54,400 nt of DNA from Photorhabdus noenieputensis (GCF_018448935.1 NZ_RCWC01000040.1:1-54400), one strand, 5' to 3'; numbered from the stretch's first letter, positions 24,766 through 33,937 are shown. The notes: a model not told the origin generated them from the sequence alone. Translations and numbers: made by a program.

Positions 24766-26358
24766 ATGATGGAGTTCACTATATCTACAGATAAGATTAA
24801 ATTGTTTCTCAAGAAAATAGACGAATTAGTTAATGTTGAAAATAAAAAAAGAGGTGGAGCTATTGCCATTGCTGTGACCCAAGGCAATAAAACCATTTAT
24901 CAGCGTCATATCGGGCAAGCTAGCATTGAACACGCTGTAGCGGTAAAACCTAATACTAAATTTTATTTAGCAAGTGTTTCAAAACAATTCCCGGCTTTTT
25001 GCATAGCCTTATTAGAAAAAGAAGGAAAGCTTAGCGTCAAGGATAGCGTCGGGAAATATTTGGATTACTTCCCCGCAGAGTTCTCTAACATTACCATTGA
25101 GCATCTTATTCACCATTCCAGTGGGTTACGGGATAAATTTTTACTTTATCAACTGGCAGGTAAAAATTCAGATTTTGATCACCGCCATATTGATTTGGTG
25201 AGAAAACTGGCCCAACGGCAACAGGCACTTAATTTCACGCCTGGGGAACATTATCTCTATAGCAACACGGGCTATAGTTTACTGGCGGAAATAGTCAGAG
25301 TAATTTCAGGTAAATCGTTGAGGAAATATGCGGAAGAAAATATTTTCGTCCCATTAAAGATGAAAGAGACCTTTTTCTATGATGACATAACCGAGATTAT
25401 TTCTGATCGGGCGATGGGTTATGCTTATAACGAGAAATTACACCAGTGGGTAAGAGATGATATCAATAATTCTACTGTGGGTGATGGTGGGGCTTACTCT
25501 ACCGTGAATGATTTGTGTCGTTGGATCAGAGCATTTTATTCACCATCGATTGTTCAGGATTTGCTGCCTCAATTATCTCGTACACCAAATTTAACTAATG
25601 GTAATCGCAATAATTATGCTTACGGTTTTATTATCAGTCAACGTGAAGGGCAAAAGATAATACAACATGGTGGTGCTTATGCTGGCTTTAGGTCTTACGT
25701 TTATATTTTACCGGATGCTAAATTAGGTATCGCAATTACCGCTGCAACAGGTGTTAATGTTTCTGCATGGGTGGAACAGAATATTGATATATTGTTTAGC
25801 ACCCATATTGAACTGGAAAAACCGCATTGCTTAACCAGTGATATTGATATCACCGGTATTTTCCGAGGGGAAGAACCTTATCCTTATATTATTACCAAGG
25901 AGGATTGCTATTTATTAGGTAATGTATTCGAAAAAGGCAATCCGATTACTTTTAACTCTGACGGTACGTTCCAAGAGGAAGGGGGTAAAATCCGATTCAG
26001 ACCCATCGTTAAAAATGGCAGTGTTATCGCATTGGAACAGATTAATGAAAATGGCAATGTTTTTTATCTTGAAAAGAGGATTGATAAAGGTGGTATCGAT
26101 ATTCATAAATTATCAGGGCGTTATTATAACTGTGAAACAGAAGCAACGATGATTGTTTCCGCTTCTAGCAGTGGGATTTATATCGATGGGGTTGTTTATA
26201 TTGGTAAAAAGGAAGTCTTACGTCGGATTTACGGGAATAGCTATTTCTCTCCCAGTACTGAACTGATTATTGATTTTAAATTAGATCCTAATACCAATAA
26301 ACCTCATTTGTATATCAGTAACTCACGTTGTTGGAAGGTAGAATTCGTTGCAGTTTAA
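24766..26358 (+). CDS. serine beta-lactamase-like hydrolase, array copy 4
   Basis: The protein has 530 residues. Motifs are SVSK (Ser70, Lys73; followed by QFP where other copies have QFT), YSN (Tyr165) and HGG (His301). It is intermediate between two groups: its first part resembles copies 1-3, while FTPGEHYLYSNTGYSLLAEIV, FFYDDITEII and the C-terminal RCWKVEFVAV resemble copies 5-7. This fits a mosaic or transitional unit in a tandem expansion. An AAGGAAATTA ribosome site precedes the ATG pair. It has its own Fur-like leader and a strong terminator. Confidence 0.82.
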   Translation: MMEFTISTDKIKLFLKKIDELVNVENKKRGGAIAIAVTQGNKTIYQRHIGQASIEHAVAVKPNTKFYLASVSKQFPAFCIALLEKEGKLSVKDSVGKYLDYFPAEFSNITIEHLIHHSSGLRDKFLLYQLAGKNSDFDHRHIDLVRKLAQRQQALNFTPGEHYLYSNTGYSLLAEIVRVISGKSLRKYAEENIFVPLKMKETFFYDDITEIISDRAMGYAYNEKLHQWVRDDINNSTVGDGGAYSTVNDLCRWIRAFYSPSIVQDLLPQLSRTPNLTNGNRNNYAYGFIISQREGQKIIQHGGAYAGFRSYVYILPDAKLGIAITAATGVNVSAWVEQNIDILFSTHIELEKPHCLTSDIDITGIFRGEEPYPYIITKEDCYLLGNVFEKGNPITFNSDGTFQEEGGKIRFRPIVKNGSVIALEQINENGNVFYLEKRIDKGGIDIHKLSGRYYNCETEATMIVSASSSGIYIDGVVYIGKKEVLRRIYGNSYFSPSTELIIDFKLDPNTNKPHLYISNSRCWKVEFVAV

Positions 26359-26461
26359 TTTATAAAGTGATAAATCAGAATGAATAATGGCATTGTTATA
26401 GCCGGATAGAATTAATGCTATTAAGGGCTTAAAGATATTTCCTATTAGATACACTTTGTGC

Positions 26462-26500
26462 CAGGCAGAACTATTATATTTATGTTCTGTCTGTTTTTTT
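26462..26500 (+). terminator. terminator after hydrolase copy 4
   Basis: CAGGCAGAAC (26462-26471) pairs with GTTCTGTCTG (26484-26493) through one G-T pair, followed by T7. Confidence 0.8.
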
Positions 26501-26543
26501 CAAACATCAGCTTCCGTAGTTACTTTATATTGCTCTTCATATA

Positions 26544-26593
26544 TTAATTGATGATCATTATCACTTGGATATTTCCTGTTTACGTCTTACAGT
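26544..26593 (+). promoter_or_regulatory. Fur-box-like site and promoter of hydrolase copy 5
   Basis: TTAATTGATGATCATTATC (26544-26562) matches 14 of 19 Fur-consensus positions. TTGGAT (26565-26570) and TACAGT (26588-26593) follow with 17-base spacing. No such leader precedes copies 6 and 7, so this promoter may drive copies 5 to 7. Confidence 0.45.
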
Positions 26594-26664
26594 ACTGCTC
26601 ACGTATGTATTGCTATTAGGCTGAATATATATGTCCTGTCTTATAACCTTAAATAAGGAAATTC

Positions 26665-28260
26665 ATGATGGAATCAACGATATCTGCAAATAACATTAAC
26701 TCTTTTATCAAGAAAATAGACGAACTGGTTAATATTGAAAATAAAAAAAAGGGGGGCGCACTTGCTGTTGCTGTTACTCACGGTAATAAAACAATTTATC
26801 AGCGCCAGATCGGAAAGGCTAACATTGAACATACTATTGCTGTAAAGCCTAATACTAAATTCTATTTGGCGAGTGTTTCAAAACAATTCACCGCTTTTTG
26901 CATAGCCTTGTTGGAGAAAGAAGGAAAACTTTGTATCAAGGATAAAGTTAGACAATATTTGGATTATTTCCCGGCACATTTCTCTGATATTACCATTGAA
27001 CATCTTATTCATCACACCAGTGGATTACGGGATCAATTTGGACTTTATAATCTGGCAGGTAAAAACTCGGACTTTGACCACCGTCATGTTGATTTAGTGA
27101 GAAAATTGTCTCAACGGCAACAAATGCTTAATTTTACACCTGGAGAATATTATCTCTATAACAACACGGGCTATAATTTACTAGCGGAAATAGTCAGAGT
27201 GGTTTCAGGTAAATCGCTGAGAGAATATGCAGAAGAAAATGTTTTCGCCCCATTAAAGATGAAAGATACCTTTTTCTATGATGACATAACCGAGATTATC
27301 TCTGATCGGGCAATGGGTTACATTTATAACGAGGCATTGCACCAGTGGAGAAGAAATGATCTCAACGATGCGGTGGTTGGTGGTTCAGGGCTTTATTCTA
27401 CAGTAAGTGATTTGTGTCGTTGGATTAGAGCGTTTTATTCGCCGTCGATTGTTCAGGAGCTATTGCCTCAGTTATCCCGTATGCCAGATTTAACCAATGG
27501 CGATCGTAACAATTATGCCTACGGTTTGATTATTAGCCAACGTGAAGGTCAAAAGATAATGCGACACGGTGGTTTTTATGGTGGCTTTAGATCGGACGTG
27601 TGCATTTTGCCTGATGCCAAATTAGGTATTGCTATTACCTCCGCAACAAGTACGGATGTTGATAAATTTATCAAGCAGGGTCTTGATGCATTGTTTAATA
27701 CCGGTATTACTGAGCCAGGCAAACAGCCTTGCCGAATCAGTGATATTGATATTACCGGTATTTTCAAAGGAGTAGATCCTTTTCCTTATATTATTACTAA
27801 AGAAGAGTGTTATTTATTAGGCAATTTATTCGAAAAAGGCAATCCGATTATTTTTAACTCTGATGGAACCTTTCAAGAGGAAAATGGGCAAATCCTGTTC
27901 AGACCTATCATTGAAAATGACAGCGTTATCGCATTGGAACAGATTAATGAAAGTGGCAATGTTTCTTATTTGAAAAAGATGATTGATAAAGGTGATATCG
28001 ATATTCAGCGATTCTTAGGTCGCTATTATAATCACGAAACAGAATCGATTATCAATATTGAAGCATCCAGTGATGATCTTTATATTGATGCGATTATCTT
28101 GCCTGGAAAAAAACAGCTCTTAAGATGGATTTACGAGAATAGTTATTTCTTGCCTGGTACTGAAATTATTATTGATTTTGAATTGGATCATGATACGAAT
28201 GAGCCTTATCTCTATCTCAACGATGGACGTTGTTGGAAGATAGAATTCGTCCCGGTTTAA
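26665..28260 (+). CDS. serine beta-lactamase-like hydrolase, array copy 5
   Basis: The protein has 531 residues. Motifs are SVSK (Ser70, Lys73), YNN (Tyr165; the middle residue differs from the YSN of most copies) and HGG (His301). It has one extra residue in the linker between catalytic and C-terminal regions (NTGITEPGKQP). It groups with copies 6 and 7 (for example the C-terminal RCWKIEFVPV). Its transcript end is weak: the hairpin after it lacks a clear T-tract, and copy 6 follows after 183 bases without a Fur-like promoter, so read-through is plausible. Confidence 0.82.
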   Translation: MMESTISANNINSFIKKIDELVNIENKKKGGALAVAVTHGNKTIYQRQIGKANIEHTIAVKPNTKFYLASVSKQFTAFCIALLEKEGKLCIKDKVRQYLDYFPAHFSDITIEHLIHHTSGLRDQFGLYNLAGKNSDFDHRHVDLVRKLSQRQQMLNFTPGEYYLYNNTGYNLLAEIVRVVSGKSLREYAEENVFAPLKMKDTFFYDDITEIISDRAMGYIYNEALHQWRRNDLNDAVVGGSGLYSTVSDLCRWIRAFYSPSIVQELLPQLSRMPDLTNGDRNNYAYGLIISQREGQKIMRHGGFYGGFRSDVCILPDAKLGIAITSATSTDVDKFIKQGLDALFNTGITEPGKQPCRISDIDITGIFKGVDPFPYIITKEECYLLGNLFEKGNPIIFNSDGTFQEENGQILFRPIIENDSVIALEQINESGNVSYLKKMIDKGDIDIQRFLGRYYNHETESIINIEASSDDLYIDAIILPGKKQLLRWIYENSYFLPGTEIIIDFELDHDTNEPYLYLNDGRCWKIEFVPV

Positions 28261-28345
28261 TTTAATTAATAGGGTTGTGAACACGAATTGAGAACAGTGT
28301 TTCTCTGGTAGGATGGGTTGAATTATATTGGATTATCATTATTTT

Positions 28346-28375
28346 AGGCAGAATTTTCATATTCGTGTTCTGCCT
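28346..28375 (+). terminator. weak hairpin after hydrolase copy 5
   Basis: AGGCAGAA (28346-28353) pairs with TTCTGCCT (28368-28375). The following sequence TATTACACC has few T residues, so termination may be inefficient. Confidence 0.5.
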
Positions 28376-28443
28376 TATTACACCGTAATATCAGATTGTA
28401 TACCCTATGTATTCTGTTTATATAATCTTAAATAAGGAAATTA

Positions 28444-30039
28444 ATGATGGAATTGACGATATCTAGAGATAACATTAAGTCTCTTGTTAATAAAATAGAC
28501 AATTTAATTGATATTGAAAATAAGAAAAATGGCGGTGCCCTCGCGGTTGCGGTTACCCACGGAAATGAAACCATTTATAAACGCTATATCGGGCAAGCCA
28601 GCATTGAACATGCAGTTGCCATAACCCCTAATACGAAATTCTATTTGGCGAGCGTTTCAAAACAATTCACGGCTTTTTGCATTGCTTTGTTGGAGAAAGA
28701 AGGAAAGCTTTGCGTTAAGGATAAAGTTGGACAATATGTGGATTATTTCCCCGCAGAATTCTCTGATATTACCATTGAGCATCTTATTCACCATACCAGT
28801 GGATTACGTGATCAATTTTTACTTTATAGCCTGGCAGGTAAAAATTCAGCCTTTGACCACCGTCATATTGATTTGGTGCGAAAACTGACGCAACGGCAAC
28901 AAGCGCTTAATTTTACGCCTGGAGAATATTATCTCTATAGCAACACGGGTTATAATTTAATGGCGGAAATAGTCAGAGTAGTTTCAGGCCAGTCGCTGAG
29001 AGAATATGCAGAAGAAAATATTTTCGTCCCATTAAAGATGAAAGATACCTTTTTCTATGATGATGTTACCGAGATTATTTTTGACCGAGCAATGGGGTAC
29101 TCCTATAACGAGGACTCGAACCGATGGATAAGAGAAGATCTCAATGATGCGGCGGTAGGAGGTTCGGGGCTATATTCTACAGTGAATGATTTGTGTCGCT
29201 GGATGAGAGCGTTTTATTCGCCATCGATTGTTCAGGATCTATTGCCTCAATTATCTCGTACGCCAGATTTAACTAATGGCAATCGTAACGATTATGCTTA
29301 CGGTTTTGCGATCAGCCAACGTGAAGGGCAAAAGATAATACGACATGATGGTGGTTATGGTGGCTTCAGATCAGTAGTTTGTATTTTGCCTGATGCTGAA
29401 TTAGGTATTGCTGTTACTTCTGCAATGAATACTAATGTCTCTAAGCTTGTTCGACAATGTGTTGACGTATTGTTTAATCCCAATGGTACTAAACTAGAAA
29501 AACAGCCTTGTCGGACTGGTGATATTGATATTACGGGTATATTCAAAGGAATACAACCTTATCCTTATATTATTACCAAAGAAGATTGCTATTTATTAGG
29601 TAATTTATTCGAGAAAGGCAACCCGATCATCTTTAATTCTGATGGAACATTCCAAGAGGTGGATGGGAAAATTAGGTTCAGACCTATCATTGAAAATGAC
29701 AGTATTATTGCATTGGAGCAGATTAATGAAAATGGCAATGTTTTTTATCTAGATAAGATGATTGATGATGGTGGTACCGATATTCAGCTACTATTAGGAT
29801 ATTATTATAACCACGAAACAGAATCTGTGCTCACTGTTGCAGCTTCTGAAGATGAGCTTTATATCGATGCCATTATTTCTTCTGAAAGAAAAGAGGTCTT
29901 ACATCGGGTTTATGGGAACAGTTATTTTTCTCCTAGCACAGAGATTATTATTGATTTTGAATTAAACTCTGACACGAATGAACCTTATCTTTATCTCAGT
30001 AATGGTCGTTGCTGGAATATAGAATTCGTCCCAGTTTAA
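28444..30039 (+). CDS. serine beta-lactamase-like hydrolase, array copy 6
   Basis: The protein has 531 residues. Motifs are SVSK (Ser70, Lys73), YSN (Tyr165) and HDG (His301), the last with an aspartate where copies 2, 4 and 5 have glycine. The first 60 residues are almost identical to copy 7 (IDNLIDIENKKNGGALAVAV). It lacks the Fur-like upstream block and has only a short leader with AAATAAGGAAATTA before the ATG pair. It is likely transcribed with copies 5 and 7. Confidence 0.82.
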   Translation: MMELTISRDNIKSLVNKIDNLIDIENKKNGGALAVAVTHGNETIYKRYIGQASIEHAVAITPNTKFYLASVSKQFTAFCIALLEKEGKLCVKDKVGQYVDYFPAEFSDITIEHLIHHTSGLRDQFLLYSLAGKNSAFDHRHIDLVRKLTQRQQALNFTPGEYYLYSNTGYNLMAEIVRVVSGQSLREYAEENIFVPLKMKDTFFYDDVTEIIFDRAMGYSYNEDSNRWIREDLNDAAVGGSGLYSTVNDLCRWMRAFYSPSIVQDLLPQLSRTPDLTNGNRNDYAYGFAISQREGQKIIRHDGGYGGFRSVVCILPDAELGIAVTSAMNTNVSKLVRQCVDVLFNPNGTKLEKQPCRTGDIDITGIFKGIQPYPYIITKEDCYLLGNLFEKGNPIIFNSDGTFQEVDGKIRFRPIIENDSIIALEQINENGNVFYLDKMIDDGGTDIQLLLGYYYNHETESVLTVAASEDELYIDAIISSERKEVLHRVYGNSYFSPSTEIIIDFELNSDTNEPYLYLSNGRCWNIEFVPV

Positions 30040-30103
30040 TTGATAGTGTTGTGAACACGAGTTGAGAATAGTGTTTTTCTGGTAGAATTGATTGAATTAT
30101 ATT

Positions 30104-30132
30104 AGGCAGAATTTCCATATTATTATTCTGCC
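30104..30132 (+). terminator. weak hairpin after hydrolase copy 6
   Basis: AGGCAGAAT (30104-30112) pairs with ATTCTGCCT (30124-30132). The downstream sequence TATCACACT is not a T-tract, so it may be a transcript-end remnant or a pause site and not a full terminator. Confidence 0.45.
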
Positions 30133-30183
30133 TTATCACACTGTATATATGTTATTTTTATATAACCTTAAATAAGGAAATTA

Positions 30184-31773
30184 ATGATGGAATTGACGAT
30201 ATTTAGAGATAATATTAAGTCTCTTGTTAAGAAAATAGACAATTTAATTGATATTGAAAATAAGAAAAATGGCGGTGCCCTCGCGGTTGCTGTTACCCAC
30301 GGAAATGAAACCATTTATAAGCGCCATATCGGGCAGGCTAGTATTGAACATGCTGCTGTCATAACCCCAAATACGAAATTCTATATGGCGAGTGTTTCAA
30401 AACAATTCACCGCTTTTTGTATTGCTTTGTTGGAAAAAGAAGGAAAGATCAACGTCAAGGATAAAGTTGGAAAATATGTGGATTATTTCCCGGCACATTT
30501 CTCTGATATTACCATTGAGCATCTTATTCATCATACCAGTGGGTTACGGGATAAATATGCCCCTTATGGCTTGGCGGGTAAAAACTCAGATTTTGACCAC
30601 CGCAGTATAGATTTATTAAGAAAATTGATTCAACGGCAACAAAAGCTTAATTTCATGCCTGGGGAATATTTTCGCTATACCAATATGGGTTATAATTTGT
30701 TGGCAGAAATCATCAAAGTGGTTTCGGGTAAATCGTTAAGAGAATATGCGAAAGAAAATATCTTTATTCCATTAAAGATGAATAATACCTCTTTCTATGA
30801 TGATGTTACTGAGGTTATCTCTGACCGGGCGATAGGTTATGTCTATAACGCAGATTCAAATCAATGGATAAGATCGGATCACAACGATTCAACTATAGGT
30901 AGTGCGGGGCTTCGTTCTACAGTGAGTGATTTATGCCGCTGGATGAAAGCATTTTATTCACCATCGATTGTTCGGGATATGTTGCCTCATTTATCTCGTA
31001 TGCCAAATTTAGCCAATGGCAATCGGAACAATTATGCTTACGGTTTGATGATCAGCCAACGTGAAGGGCAAAAGATAATACGGCACGATGGTGCCTATGG
31101 TGGTTTTAAAGCTGAGGTTTGTATTTTACCTGATGCTAAATTAGGTATTGTGATTACTGCTGCAACAGGTATTAATAGTGTTGAGTTTACTAATCAATGC
31201 CTTAATGTATTATTTAACACTGATGTGACTGAGCCAGAGCATTGCCGAACCAGTAATATTGATATTACCGGTATGTTCAAGGGGGCTGATCCCTATCCTT
31301 ATATTATTACCAAGGAAGATTGCTATTTATTAGGTAATTTATTCGAGAAAGGTAATCCGATTATCTTTAACGCTGATGGAACATTCCAAGAGAAGGGTGG
31401 AGACATTCGGTTCAGGCCGATCATTGAAAATAACCGTGTTATCGCACTGGAACAGATTGATGAAAATGATAATGTTTTTTATTTGAAAAAGATGACTGGC
31501 AAAGGTGATATTAATATTCAGCGATTATCAGGTCGTTATTATAATCACGAGACAGAATCAATTGTCAATATTGAAGCATCCGGTCATGATCTTTATATTG
31601 ATGCGGTTATCTTGCCTGGAAAAAAAGAGGTCTTGAAGTGGGCTTACGAGAATAGTTATTTATTACCCAGTATTCAGTTTATTATTGATTTTGAATTGGA
31701 CCCTGATACGAAGGAGCCTCGTCTCTATTTCAATGATGCACGTTGTTGGAAGATAGAATTCGTCCCGGTTTAA
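30184..31773 (+). CDS. serine beta-lactamase-like hydrolase, array copy 7
   Basis: The protein has 529 residues and is the most diverged of the group in active-site surroundings: YMASVSKQF (Ser70, Lys73), YTN (Tyr165, in YFRYTNMGY) and HDG (His301), with GLRDKYAPYGLAGKNS in place of the LLY-type segment. The linker is two residues shorter than in copies 5 and 6. Motif residues are intact, so it is expected to be active. It closes the array; its terminator is strong. The gap from copy 6 is 144 bases, the shortest in the array. Confidence 0.82.
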   Translation: MMELTIFRDNIKSLVKKIDNLIDIENKKNGGALAVAVTHGNETIYKRHIGQASIEHAAVITPNTKFYMASVSKQFTAFCIALLEKEGKINVKDKVGKYVDYFPAHFSDITIEHLIHHTSGLRDKYAPYGLAGKNSDFDHRSIDLLRKLIQRQQKLNFMPGEYFRYTNMGYNLLAEIIKVVSGKSLREYAKENIFIPLKMNNTSFYDDVTEVISDRAIGYVYNADSNQWIRSDHNDSTIGSAGLRSTVSDLCRWMKAFYSPSIVRDMLPHLSRMPNLANGNRNNYAYGLMISQREGQKIIRHDGAYGGFKAEVCILPDAKLGIVITAATGINSVEFTNQCLNVLFNTDVTEPEHCRTSNIDITGMFKGADPYPYIITKEDCYLLGNLFEKGNPIIFNADGTFQEKGGDIRFRPIIENNRVIALEQIDENDNVFYLKKMTGKGDINIQRLSGRYYNHETESIVNIEASGHDLYIDAVILPGKKEVLKWAYENSYLLPSIQFIIDFELDPDTKEPRLYFNDARCWKIEFVPV

Positions 31774-32261
31774 TTGATAGGGTTGTAAATATGAATTAAG
31801 AGCTATGTTTTTCTGGAAGGATGAGAAAATTAGATTGAGATCATAAAGATATTTTCTATCTAATCTATTTATTTTCAGGCAGAACTATTATGACGATGTT
31901 CTGCCTGTTCGGCATGATTACGATATTTTAATTGCTTCATAGATTGTTTTTGGTTTATATTCTCATCGTCCTTGATAGGTTAAGGATAAATCTTCCCTCT
32001 AATTAGATATATAATTTAGTCTTTATTATAATAGAAGGGAGGTAAATTTATGAAAAAGGGTAAATTATGTGATGTTAATTCATATTTCCTAACCTAGTGT
32101 TAGAGGAATAGTTTAAATCAGAATGTACAGGGTATAGTAAATAAAAAATCTATATTTAGCTACGAAATTATATTTGTTTGAATGTTATTGTCCATTTTTT
32201 ATAAATGTAATTAACGGCTATTTAAAATAGAGTAAAATGATAATAGGCAGAAATATTTAAC
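31774..32261. other. leader region of the deaminase gene, possible regulatory RNA
   Basis: This 488-base region holds the copy 7 terminator and then about 340 bases of AT-rich DNA before the deaminase start. It contains an AGAAGGGAGG ribosome site (32032-32041 area) followed by ATG 32050 and a 15-codon frame (MKKGKLCDVNSYFLT, stop 32095-32097). In known avcD loci a small RNA (AvcI) lies directly upstream of the deaminase and controls it. A similar RNA could lie here, but I could not fold or align it. Confidence 0.35.
31877..31912 (+). terminator. terminator at the end of the hydrolase array
   Basis: CAGGCAGAAC (31877-31886) pairs perfectly with GTTCTGCCTG (31898-31907). The T-tract is short (TTCGG), but the 10-bp GC-containing stem is the most regular of the set. 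Confidence 0.65.
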
Positions 32262-33761
32262 ATGGTTAATATAAATAAAACATATCTATCTGAGGATGAT
32301 CAGATATCTTGTGATTTTGATTCTGAGGTCGTTATTGGGTTAGTTGGTGCTGTAGGAACGGATCTGGAAATAATTAAAGACTCTATAACACAGAAACTTA
32401 ATGCGTTCAGGTATGATGTACAGGAGGTAAGAATATCTTCTGAAATTATTTCAGTATTAAGAGATATTCCCTCAACAAAGGATAATTATGAAAGGATAAG
32501 TTGTTTAATGTCGGAGGGTAATTACTTAAGAGAGGCTAGTCAGGATAATTCTATATTGGCGTTAGCCGCAGCAGCAAAAATAAATAAAGGAAGAGATAAA
32601 AGATCTTGTTTTTCAACGCCATCTTATAGAAAAGCATATATTATAAATTCTCTTAAACACCCGGATGAGGTCAATGCGTTAAGGGATATTTATGCAAATG
32701 GTTTTTTCCTGATAGGTGTATATACTGGCGAATCGCAAAGATTAAAAAATCTTATTGTTGATAAATGTATTGATGAGGTAAAGGCTAAAAAGTTGATCGA
32801 TCGTGATTCCAATGAGGGGAATAAGTGGGGACAGCATACCAGAGATACCTATGAGTTATCAGATTTCTTTATACATTATGATGGAAATAAAAATAGGACC
32901 GACAATAATATATGGAGAATATTAGATCTTATTTTTGGTAATCCATATGTCACACCAACCTTTGATGAATACGCAATGTTTATGGCTTTTTCTGCTTCTT
33001 TACGGTCAGGGGATCTTTCCCGTCAGGTTGGTGCTGTATTAACGAAAGAGAAGAATATAATCTCAACTGGAGCTAATGATGTACCACGATTCGGCGGAGG
33101 ATTATATTGGCCTGATTATGTAGGGGATGCAATTGAAGATGCTGAAAATGGTAGAGATTATAAGGTAGGTGAGGATTCAAACGCGAAACAGAAAAGATTA
33201 ATTATTGAGGATGTACTTAAAGATATTGTAGATGAACAAAAGGAAGTATTTAAGGAATATCTCCTAAAAAGTAAAATAAAAGATATTACCGAATATGGAA
33301 GAGTTGTGCATGCTGAAATGGAGGCAATCTTGGCATGTGCAAGAAGTAATATTAGTACTCATAATGGGATATTGTATTGTACTACATTCCCTTGCCATAA
33401 TTGTGCAAAACATATCGTTGCCAGTGGTATAAAACGAGTTGTCTATATTGAACCTTATCCTAAAAGCAAAGCTTTTGATTTTCATCCTGATTCTATTTCA
33501 ATACCTGAAGAAGATATTTCTGATAGTAAAGTGATTTTTGAGCCATTCGTGGGAATTGGGCCTCGCTGTTTCTTTAACTTGTTCTCAACAAATCTAGGGA
33601 TAGGATATAAAGTAAGAAGAAAAGATAAAAATGGTAAAGCTGTTAAATGGTATAGAAAAGATGGCAGACTTAGGATGCAGATGCTACCATTATCTTATGT
33701 AGAAAAAGAGTCACAATCAGTAATTAACGTAGATAACTTAATAAAGGAGTTAAAAAAATGA
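32262..33761 (+). CDS. AvcD-type deoxycytidylate deaminase (antiphage family)
   Basis: The protein has 499 residues in two parts. Residues 20-230 form a P-loop kinase-like domain with GLVGAVGTDLE at 26-36 (a modified Walker A) and LIFGNPY near its end. Residues 232-460 form a zinc-dependent deaminase domain with the ligands His350 and catalytic Glu352 (VHAEME) and Cys378/Cys381 (FPCHNCA), plus SLRSGDLSRQVGAVL and a KR-rich C-terminus. This domain order and size match AvcD/DCD antiphage deaminases (VC0175-like), which deplete dCTP/dCMP during infection. The gene overlaps the next gene by four bases. Activity control probably involves an upstream RNA as in the known systems. The function in this strain is inferred. 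Confidence 0.82.
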   Translation: MVNINKTYLSEDDQISCDFDSEVVIGLVGAVGTDLEIIKDSITQKLNAFRYDVQEVRISSEIISVLRDIPSTKDNYERISCLMSEGNYLREASQDNSILALAAAAKINKGRDKRSCFSTPSYRKAYIINSLKHPDEVNALRDIYANGFFLIGVYTGESQRLKNLIVDKCIDEVKAKKLIDRDSNEGNKWGQHTRDTYELSDFFIHYDGNKNRTDNNIWRILDLIFGNPYVTPTFDEYAMFMAFSASLRSGDLSRQVGAVLTKEKNIISTGANDVPRFGGGLYWPDYVGDAIEDAENGRDYKVGEDSNAKQKRLIIEDVLKDIVDEQKEVFKEYLLKSKIKDITEYGRVVHAEMEAILACARSNISTHNGILYCTTFPCHNCAKHIVASGIKRVVYIEPYPKSKAFDFHPDSISIPEEDISDSKVIFEPFVGIGPRCFFNLFSTNLGIGYKVRRKDKNGKAVKWYRKDGRLRMQMLPLSYVEKESQSVINVDNLIKELKK

Positions 33762-33937
33762 CTGAGAAAGAAGAGTTTTTGGCTTATATAGCGGAGATGA
33801 GAAAAATAGTTGAGCAATGGCCAGATTGGAAAAAAGTTGGATTGAGAACTCCTCGTAACCCGTATATATCCGGTAGAGATAATATTGCGTTAAAACCTGG
33901 AGATCATGAGGCTGTCACTAAAAATAAATTGGTATAA
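33758..33937 (+). CDS. small protein translationally coupled to the deaminase
   Basis: A 59-codon gene starts at ATG 33758, overlapping the deaminase stop as ATGA, with an AAAGGAG ribosome site 10 bases upstream inside the deaminase gene. The product is charged and mostly helical at the start (MTEKEEFLAYIAEMRKIVEQ, then WPDWKKVGLRTPRNPYIS) and has no signal or membrane segment. The overlap means it is made with the deaminase and is probably a partner, regulator or inhibitor of it, but I do not recognise the family. Small proteins with a WP.WKK motif are common near phage and mobile-element genes; this is a loose resemblance. Confidence 0.65.
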   Translation: MTEKEEFLAYIAEMRKIVEQWPDWKKVGLRTPRNPYISGRDNIALKPGDHEAVTKNKLV

